A stretch of 5,206 bases of DNA from Deltaproteobacteria bacterium (GTDB lineage: Bacteria; UBA10199; 2-02-FULL-44-16): NCBI GenBank assembly GCA_016203825.1, contig JACQMA010000217.1, positions 1-5,206 of the forward strand. The letters are read 5' to 3'. Under the pieces are notes generated by a model, which searched no databases, was not told where the DNA came from, and was given only the letters and a program-made list of their open reading frames with translations. The position numbers and the translations under genes were made by a program. Shown here one piece after another: positions 1 through 5,206 of this stretch. Position 1 is the first letter of the stretch, and each line of letters begins with the position of its first letter.

Positions 1-1570
1 CATTCATGCGATAGATATTGGAAATGCCACTGACATCCGATGAAAAGAGAAGGGATCGACCATCAGGAAGCCACATCGCATCGACCTCTGACGCCATCCC
101 CTTCACCTTCGTCAAACGCTCAAGCTTTTTCCCATCGGCCGAGAGGAGATAGAGTTTCCAGCCTGCGTCACTCGTGTGGATGGTTACCGCAATCTGTTTT
201 CCATCTGGCGACCACCGTGGTCGTGAAAACTGGGCGTCGGGAGCGACGCTCACGTCAAGAGGAACAAGGCTTTTCTCCTTGAGGGAGAACACCTCCAAGG
301 CACTCTTTCCTCCACTCCCCGTCACCACGAGCACTCGATCCCCATCGGGATGAACCGCAGGATCTCTCGCCCGCTTTCCATGGGTGAGACGCACGGCCTT
401 CTTGTCGGCAAAGGTGTACTGCCACAGATCGTAGTAACTATTATAGCGTTTATACGAACCGATGGCCGAGTAGACAAAACCGGAACCATCGGGGAGCCAG
501 GAGATCGCAAGGGCACCCTGCTTTTTTCGAACGATCGTCTCTTTTTCCGTCGCAACATCAAAGAGACGAACGTGTGCAGCGTGATGGGGTGACTCTACGG
601 TATAGGCGAGCTTCGTCCCATCAGGAGAAAATTCAGGAGTCAGATAACGGGCATCCTTTTCGGGATTGAAGAGAGAAGTGAGTTCCGTCGAAGACCCTCG
701 CTCATCGCGTTCGTGCTGATATTTTTCTTTCACCTTCGCGTACCACTCATCCCATAACTGATAGAATGTTTTATCATACAACGCTTTCGCATGGTGGTTG
801 ATCATGAAGAGGAGGAGCGAACGCTGAACGCGCTTATTAAACTCGATAAATTTCGCTTCGCCGTAGGTATCGACGAGGTACTCGATGAACTCCACGCCGT
901 AGAGATAGGCAATGCGATACGAAGGCCACTCCCAACCAAACCCGTCGGCTTCGTCGATCCGCGGAAATTGATCTTCGAGGACCGATGTTCGGATCATCAT
1001 CTCGGTGAATGTCGAGCGACCACGACCGCCTGCAGTGTGTTTTGTTTCTTCATACGTCGCGATCCCCTCTTTAATCCACACCGGGGTCATACCAGCGGGC
1101 GAGGTGATGCGGCCAAAGAGAAGCCGGAGTGGTTTCCAGAGGCCGTGAGCGGCATCGAGATGAAGCGTGTGCGTGTATTCGTGCGTGATCAGAAGCTTCA
1201 GCCAATCATCGTACGTGCCAAGGACCGAATCGGCACGCGGCGGAACAATGTAGAGAATCATCCAGTTATAGGGCAGGACCGTTGTGAAGCCGTTGGCCTC
1301 GTCGGTGTTGTCCGTGAGCACAACTTGCGTGCGTCCCCACGGCTTCCACTGGAGCTCAGGCGAGAGCGTCGCGTGGACTTCTTCATAGTACCGCGCGGCC
1401 TTTTGCCCCACGTCTTCAAGGTGATCGGGATAATTGACGCGAAAATGTGGAGTTGTAATCGTTCGCCACTTGAGTGCGGGGTCAAAACTCGCGGCAGAGG
1501 CGAGCGTCGAGAGCGCAACGACACCACTCACAACAACAAGAATGAAAAGGACCTTCCCCCAAGTACGCAT
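1..1570 (-). CDS. Exported HEXXH metallopeptidase with C-terminal TolB-type (PD40) beta-propeller, partial (3' end off left edge)
   Basis: Reading the minus strand from the ATG at 1570 gives 523 codons with no stop up to the window edge, so the C-terminus is missing. Residues 1-26 form a Sec signal peptide: basic start MRTWGK, a hydrophobic core, then an A-S-A cleavage site before A27. The catalytic domain (about 35-290) has a zinc motif H130-E-Y-T-H134. Glu168 in WIKEGIATYEE is the likely third ligand, as in gluzincins of the peptidase MA type. From about residue 305 there are five blade-like repeats with P-D-G at 316, 360, 408, 455 and 502, about 47 residues apart, typical of PD40/TolB propellers; more blades probably lie beyond the edge. 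The visible protein has no cysteine. The gene follows the PHP lipoprotein gene by 56 bases and is probably co-transcribed with it. No Shine-Dalgarno is evident; the start rests on the signal peptide. The substrate is unknown. Peptidase activity is inferred from the motif, and propellers of this kind usually mediate protein contact. Confidence 0.88.
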   Translation of the reverse strand, partial: MRTWGKVLFILVVVSGVVALSTLASAASFDPALKWRTITTPHFRVNYPDHLEDVGQKAARYYEEVHATLSPELQWKPWGRTQVVLTDNTDEANGFTTVLPYNWMILYIVPPRADSVLGTYDDWLKLLITHEYTHTLHLDAAHGLWKPLRLLFGRITSPAGMTPVWIKEGIATYEETKHTAGGRGRSTFTEMMIRTSVLEDQFPRIDEADGFGWEWPSYRIAYLYGVEFIEYLVDTYGEAKFIEFNKRVQRSLLLFMINHHAKALYDKTFYQLWDEWYAKVKEKYQHERDERGSSTELTSLFNPEKDARYLTPEFSPDGTKLAYTVESPHHAAHVRLFDVATEKETIVRKKQGALAISWLPDGSGFVYSAIGSYKRYNSYYDLWQYTFADKKAVRLTHGKRARDPAVHPDGDRVLVVTGSGGKSALEVFSLKEKSLVPLDVSVAPDAQFSRPRWSPDGKQIAVTIHTSDAGWKLYLLSADGKKLERLTKVKGMASEVDAMWLPDGRSLLFSSDVSGISNIYRMN

Positions 1571-1587
1571 CGTACCACTAACGTACG
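1563..1587 (-). repeat. GTACG/CGTAC inverted repeats enclosing the peptidase start codon
   Basis: On the minus strand the peptidase ATG (1570-1568) is flanked by GTACG (1575-1571) and CGTAC (1567-1563), a perfect 5-bp inverted repeat whose three-base centre is the start codon. A further CGTACG palindrome lies just upstream at 1587-1582. In the mRNA the segment at 1575-1571 could therefore pair either with the upstream CGTAC (seven-base loop) or with the downstream one (AUG as a triloop). The repeats are directly visible. Any regulatory effect on initiation is inference, and the stems are short. Confidence 0.4.
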
Positions 1588-1626
1588 GAAAAAACTTGAG
1601 GATCGCAATTGAAAAGACGTGAACAG

Positions 1627-4600
1627 CTACTCGCCCGACACCAACGGTGATCTTCCGTCACGGATGTATTTCGCCTGAAAGCCGTCGCCGTCAACATCGA
1701 CGTAGATCGGGTTCGTGAGTCCCCAGGCCGGAGCCGTCACGCGTTCGTCGGCATGAAAGGAACTTACATCTTCCGGATTCAAGTCTTCAGGCGCCTCTTT
1801 TGCATCGGCCAGAACATTCGTCACGAGCGGAAAGAGCGACCGGTACCCTTCGGTTTCTTTCGTCCCTCGCGTCATCACCACGAGCCACGTGTCTTCGGCA
1901 AAGGCCATGGGGACCGTCACGTTGGCCACAATGACGCCGTTCTCTTCTTTCCAGTCGGTGAGTGTCTCATCGATCAACCGAAAACTCTTCGTCGGCTGAT
2001 ACACGTACCGTGGAATGTGATACGGATTGTAAAATTGCGCCGGGTCGCTTGCGATTCCCATCATCGGTTCTCCCGTTTCATCGTCCGCCGGAATGGGTTC
2101 GGTGTTCGCATAGATTTCGATCGTATCAAACCACGCCCATGACGGCGCTTCGACCCGAATCTCCAACGTGACATTTTTTCCCGTGACGACATCGCCAACG
2201 CCACCGACCGTCCCATCACTTGTCTTCGCTTTCACCGTAAGAAACGGACCAGCAGAGATGATCACACGACCAGCGTTGATATTTTCTGCATACTCTTCGA
2301 GATCGATCGACGTGAAACTGCCCATCCCATCACGAGGGTCGACTGATGACGCCACGAAATTGCGCGGAAGCCCAATCGGCGTTTTGACGATCGTGTGACT
2401 ATCCGAATCAGCCGTCGCCGTCACCAAGATGCCAAGGTTCAAAAAGTTAAACCACGTGGGGAGTGCTGAACGGAAAAAAGCCTCGGTCGAAGAAAAGGTT
2501 TCGCCGATCGCAAGTTCCACCGCATTGATATTGACTGTCAAAAGATCACTGCCCCCATACGGCTTGGGAAAGGCTCCATCGACCCCTTCGGCTGGAAGTC
2601 GACGTTCGATCGGATCAGCGTAGCTCGCAAGAGGTTGGACCCCATACCCTTCAGCATAAAAAGGACTCGTGACCCACCCCCCCGCAACGGGGGCACCGGT
2701 GGGACTATCGGCAATATGATTGAGTTGAATGACTTCCTCACCGGGATCAGCGCGAGCGGCATCAATGATTTCATTTAACCCCATGGCATAATCGGGTGCC
2801 GTCGAGACCTCATCGAGGGGACTGGCACTCCAATCGAGGGCACCACCGGCGACATCTTCAGCATCGTGCTCAAGCGGAAAGGCATGAATATGTCCCATAT
2901 GATTCGGGGTGATTTCATTACCGATTGAAGTGGCAATGCTCCCCGGAGGGATGAGGCCCGCGCGTTCCAGAAAATGCACTGCATGGGTGTAATCGGCGAG
3001 GTAATCATGATCCGACGATTGCAAAATATCGAGCCCTTCGGCCACCGCCGAGAGTGCTCGTCCCTCTTCGCTCACGGAGGAATCGGGACTGTGAATGGCA
3101 TGAAGGTGAAAATCGGCAGAAATAAATCCCGGCGTTTCAATCAGACGCGGAATCGTCACGCCATCGATCGTGACCGTCTGTCCCGCTTCCAGTTGAACCA
3201 CTCGCTCATCGGTTCCGTATTCAGAGCCATGGGAGAAAACGAATCGGTAGATGCCCGGCTCAAGTGCAAACGTATTCATGCGACTGAATCCAAACGTGCC
3301 GTTCACGGCAATGTACTTCATGTCCACAATTCCAAACGGAAGACGCAGGAGGTCGGTGTCGTAAAAGGTGCCGGCCTGTCCCATCTGATTGGGGCTGGGG
3401 TCTTCACCCACAATCGTGAGTCGCGCTGGAATCGCCCTGCCGGTCGAGGCATCCAGGACTGGATGCAAAAGGGTTATGGTCCCCCGCTGACCGATGCGAC
3501 ACACAACCTGCGCTGTTGTTCCATTCAAGGTGATTTCATTTGGCGTACATGTCCCCGAAGAGGACGTTCCATTCTCATGATACCCGGACTTATCGACCAC
3601 GACGTCGTATGTCCCTTTTCCAAATAATTGGGCGATCGCATCGGATCCTGTTGAAAGTTTTCCTGTGAAACGACCATCACCATCGGTTCGATACGTCACC
3701 ACGGTCGATCCACCTTTGTTTTTGACCGCCACCGTCGCCCCGGAAATGGGTTGATCATTATCGTCCAAGACGTTTCCGGCAATAACCCCATTCGAAATTC
3801 CAAGGACGGTGAATCCTTCATCAAAGACCGATCCCGCTGATCCATCACCAACCACAAAGTATGTGGTGATCTTTCGTTCCCCTTGCGGCGGAACGGAAAA
3901 GTGAATCTCGGGAGGCGTATTGGAACCGAGCTGTAAGAGTTTTAAAAACGTTTCACCGAAGAGAATACCGGTGAGGCCAGAATACGTGAGTGACGTCGTG
4001 TCATAGAGCTCTCCCGTTTCGACATCAGGAAATTCTCGCGGATCATAAAAGAAACCATAGGAAACCGGAACACCATCGTATCCGGCATAGACAAGAGCGG
4101 AAATGGGATTTGCAACCTGCGATGCCAGTTCCGGTGAAAAACCGAGACCAGGGATAAGGAGTGAGAGTTCTCCCGAACCATTCACAAACATCCCTGTTGG
4201 GAAACGCACCTCTTGATCACCCACATTACGAAACGTCGTTTCCATTTTTACAGCACGGCTCCCCGGCTCCAAAATATAATCCGTGACGACTTCAGGGTTC
4301 AGTCCACGCAGGTCGTCATAAATATCGAAAGGGTCGCGACGATCATCAAAACGGTTGGAATACGAAAGATGCTGACCGACAAGTCCTTCGGCAGCATCGG
4401 CGATAAAATCGATATCGAGGTAATCGTAAACATCGATCAACCCGCGCGCTCGAACGATCTTGGCACCACCATCGGAACCGTCGCGAATGACTTCGAGGTT
4501 GTGATAATTGACCGTCCACTCGAGATTGATGAGCGGAAAGATCTCGCCGAATTCATCGTGTCCACCACTTGCACGTTTGAGATCGGCGTCGATAATCGTC

Positions 4601-4851
4601 CCGCCGAAACTCCCAAGGCCCGCATTTTTTCCGGGTTTCTGAATGATGACCCGAATCTGATCATTCTCGAGAAGCACATCGCCCACACGACCGATCGCGA
4701 GTGGTCCACCGATCAGTTGCGAGTCATCCTGAATGGTGAATGCCGTCTGCGGATAGCCGACGACATCGGGACGAAGACCCGTTCCCGAACGACCTGCTCC
4801 TTGACTGCAGGCAGCAACACCCATGAACATTATGAGGACAAACCTCTTCAT
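1627..4851 (-). CDS. Lipoprotein with CehA/McbA-like PHP-family metallohydrolase domain
   Basis: This complete 1074-residue gene ends in TAG. MKRFVLIMFM then V12-A-A-C15 is a short lipoprotein signal; Ser16 at +2 fits outer-membrane sorting. Residues about 25-350 are a beta-rich domain I cannot name. About 355-426 is a carboxypeptidase-regulatory-like beta-sandwich (GVIAGNVLDDNDQPISGATV), and 456-570 is probably a second sandwich. The PHP metallohydrolase core (about 576-870) shows H582-L-H584, H587-S-P-D590, D614-H615-D616, E646 in GNEITP, H651/H654/H656 in HMGHIHAFPL, H712, and D817-S-H819. This set matches CehA/McbA metallohydrolases, a family named after a carbaryl esterase. Residues 870-1040 look beta-rich, and VDVDGDGF (1051-1058) resembles a calcium-binding loop. 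The only cysteines besides C15 are C435 and C451, a possible disulfide. I chose the ATG at 4851 over an in-frame GTG at 4914 because it puts the signal peptide at the terminus. Metal-dependent hydrolysis outside the cytoplasm is well supported; the substrate is unknown. Confidence 0.92.
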   Translation of the reverse strand: MKRFVLIMFMGVAACSQGAGRSGTGLRPDVVGYPQTAFTIQDDSQLIGGPLAIGRVGDVLLENDQIRVIIQKPGKNAGLGSFGGTIIDADLKRASGGHDEFGEIFPLINLEWTVNYHNLEVIRDGSDGGAKIVRARGLIDVYDYLDIDFIADAAEGLVGQHLSYSNRFDDRRDPFDIYDDLRGLNPEVVTDYILEPGSRAVKMETTFRNVGDQEVRFPTGMFVNGSGELSLLIPGLGFSPELASQVANPISALVYAGYDGVPVSYGFFYDPREFPDVETGELYDTTSLTYSGLTGILFGETFLKLLQLGSNTPPEIHFSVPPQGERKITTYFVVGDGSAGSVFDEGFTVLGISNGVIAGNVLDDNDQPISGATVAVKNKGGSTVVTYRTDGDGRFTGKLSTGSDAIAQLFGKGTYDVVVDKSGYHENGTSSSGTCTPNEITLNGTTAQVVCRIGQRGTITLLHPVLDASTGRAIPARLTIVGEDPSPNQMGQAGTFYDTDLLRLPFGIVDMKYIAVNGTFGFSRMNTFALEPGIYRFVFSHGSEYGTDERVVQLEAGQTVTIDGVTIPRLIETPGFISADFHLHAIHSPDSSVSEEGRALSAVAEGLDILQSSDHDYLADYTHAVHFLERAGLIPPGSIATSIGNEITPNHMGHIHAFPLEHDAEDVAGGALDWSASPLDEVSTAPDYAMGLNEIIDAARADPGEEVIQLNHIADSPTGAPVAGGWVTSPFYAEGYGVQPLASYADPIERRLPAEGVDGAFPKPYGGSDLLTVNINAVELAIGETFSSTEAFFRSALPTWFNFLNLGILVTATADSDSHTIVKTPIGLPRNFVASSVDPRDGMGSFTSIDLEEYAENINAGRVIISAGPFLTVKAKTSDGTVGGVGDVVTGKNVTLEIRVEAPSWAWFDTIEIYANTEPIPADDETGEPMMGIASDPAQFYNPYHIPRYVYQPTKSFRLIDETLTDWKEENGVIVANVTVPMAFAEDTWLVVMTRGTKETEGYRSLFPLVTNVLADAKEAPEDLNPEDVSSFHADERVTAPAWGLTNPIYVDVDGDGFQAKYIRDGRSPLVSGE

Positions 4852-4866
4852 CTCTTTTCTTATCGT

Positions 4867-4872
4867 CTCCTT
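4867..4872 (-). promoter_or_regulatory. Shine-Dalgarno-like AAGGAG, far upstream of the lipoprotein start
   Basis: The minus strand reads AAGGAG here, 15 bases before the ATG at 4851, which is longer than the usual 5-9. A purine-rich stretch (AGAAAAGAG) fills the space up to the ATG and may assist. No start codon sits at ideal spacing from AAGGAG, so the ATG at 4851 remains the best choice. It may be translated with modest efficiency. Confidence 0.4.
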
Positions 4873-4942
4873 CCCGATTTTGTTGCGTGAATTCGTGAGG
4901 TTAGCCAGCCGCACAGCGTCATTCCCTATCTGTTTGAATTCA

Positions 4943-4948
4943 TTGACA
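4943..4948 (+). promoter_or_regulatory. Candidate -35 element (TTGACA) for ald
   Basis: A perfect TTGACA lies 31 bases before the ald ATG. With a 17-base spacer the -10 position would be TAAGCA (4966-4971), a poor match to TATAAT. Transcription would then begin at or within a few bases of the ATG, giving a leaderless or nearly leaderless mRNA. The absence of a Shine-Dalgarno before ald agrees with this. The weak -10 is the main reason for doubt. Confidence 0.35.
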
Positions 4949-4979
4949 CCTTCGCAAGATCCCCCTAAGCACGTGCGCC

Positions 4980-5206
4980 ATGATCATCGGCGTCCCCAAA
5001 GAGATCAAAACGAAAGAGACGCGCGTCGCGGTCACACCGACGACCGTCCGAAAACTCGCCCAGAAGGACCACCGCGTCCTCGTCGAGACAAACGCCGGTC
5101 TCTTGTCCGGTTTTTCCGATGAACTCTACACCCAAGCCGGCGCCCAGATCGTTGTCCAAGCCGAAAAAGTTTGGAATGAAGCGCAGATGATCGTGAAGGT
5201 GAAGGA
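4980..5206 (+). CDS. ald: Alanine dehydrogenase, N-terminal part (3' end off right edge)
   Basis: The first 75 codons plus two bases are present. The start MIIGVPKEIKTKETRVAVTP is the hallmark N-terminus of NAD-dependent L-alanine dehydrogenase. It is followed by HRVLVETNAGLLSGFSDELY and, at the edge, MIVKVK, matching the family's VKVKEP segment. Arg15 and Lys75 fall at the numbers of the pyruvate-binding arginine and the catalytic lysine described for the Mycobacterium tuberculosis enzyme. The enzyme is a cytoplasmic hexamer that interconverts L-alanine with pyruvate and ammonia, linking amino-acid catabolism to central carbon and nitrogen metabolism. The ATG at 4980 is fixed by family alignment and by an in-frame TGA at 4944-4946. 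No Shine-Dalgarno precedes it. The N-terminus alone could also suggest a transhydrogenase alpha subunit (PntA) relative, but the match to Ald is closer. The NAD-binding domain is outside the window. Confidence 0.93.
   Translation, partial: MIIGVPKEIKTKETRVAVTPTTVRKLAQKDHRVLVETNAGLLSGFSDELYTQAGAQIVVQAEKVWNEAQMIVKVK

Larger units (their letters stand above)
4852..4979. promoter_or_regulatory. Divergent intergenic region between the lipoprotein operon and ald
   Basis: These 128 bases separate two genes transcribed away from each other and must hold promoters for at least ald, and probably for the lipoprotein-peptidase pair. The plus strand contains a consensus TTGACA facing ald. I found no convincing -35/-10 pair facing the lipoprotein gene. 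No terminator, riboswitch-like fold or clear operator is visible. The minus strand carries an in-frame GTG (4914) and a separate 20-codon open frame (4922-4860). Confidence 0.6.

Noticed and set aside
791..1612. Long plus-strand open frame (273 codons)
   Set aside because: It lies opposite the peptidase gene, whose minus-strand frame has a signal peptide and an HEXXH motif. The plus-strand product is rich in Arg and His and matches no family I recognise.
1571..1626. Terminator between the lipoprotein and peptidase genes
   Set aside because: The minus strand has a run of six T (1594-1589), but no GC-rich stem directly precedes it. Pairings there reach only about three bases.
2974..3627. Plus-strand open frame of 217 codons
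   Set aside because: It is antisense to the conserved PHP core of the lipoprotein gene, and its composition looks like a shadow frame.
3632..3639. GCGATCGC octamer resembling the cyanobacterial HIP1 repeat
   Set aside because: I noticed only one copy, inside coding sequence. GATCG-rich words here are explained by common Asp, Ile and Arg codons.
4213..4890. Plus-strand open frame of 225 codons
   Set aside because: It is antisense to the N-terminal part of the lipoprotein gene and has no recognisable domain or start signal.
4852..4914. GTG at 4914 as the start of the lipoprotein gene
   Set aside because: It is in frame and has an AGGGA about nine bases upstream. It would, however, place 21 charged and polar residues before the hydrophobic core and lipobox, which is atypical for lipoproteins. 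It is kept only as an alternative.
4888..4941. TGAATTC repeated 47 bases apart in the divergent intergenic region
   Set aside because: The repeat is only seven bases long and the flanks differ, so it is not convincing as an operator pair.

Overview
The window looks like a bacterial chromosome segment of roughly balanced base composition (about 50-55% G+C by eye, not counted). One gene has a lipoprotein signal and another a cleavable Sec signal, which suggests a Gram-negative cell exporting proteins to the periplasm or outer surface. The style of the large lipoprotein (an N-terminal beta-rich domain, a carboxypeptidase-regulatory-like domain, then a CehA/McbA-type PHP metallohydrolase) is one I associate with Deltaproteobacteria sensu lato, including Myxococcota- and Bdellovibrionota-like lineages. 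That placement is an inference with low confidence. I see no mobile element, CRISPR array, tRNA or rRNA. Nearly all of the window is coding.

Layout. (1) Positions 1-1570, minus strand: the N-terminal 523 codons of an exported HEXXH metallopeptidase followed by a TolB-type (PD40) beta-propeller. The gene runs off the left edge, so its C-terminus is missing. (2) Positions 1571-1626: a 56-base gap with no convincing terminator. It holds an unusual set of GTACG/CGTAC repeats around the peptidase start codon. (3) Positions 1627-4851, minus strand: a complete 1074-residue lipoprotein carrying a CehA/McbA-like PHP metallohydrolase domain. (4) Positions 4852-4979: a 128-base divergent intergenic region. 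(5) Positions 4980-5206, plus strand: the first 75 codons of alanine dehydrogenase (ald), running off the right edge.

The two minus-strand genes probably form one transcript, lipoprotein first and peptidase second. Both products should leave the cytoplasm and both carry predicted metal-dependent hydrolase centres, so a shared role in extracytoplasmic hydrolysis is plausible. No substrate can be read from the sequence. Alanine dehydrogenase is a cytoplasmic NAD-dependent enzyme transcribed the opposite way. Its closeness to the pair is not in itself evidence of shared function.

Most worth a second look: the PHP lipoprotein / HEXXH-propeller pair; the ald start codon, which has no Shine-Dalgarno sequence and sits 31 bases after a TTGACA hexamer; and the peptidase start codon, which forms the three-base centre of a perfect 5-bp inverted repeat.
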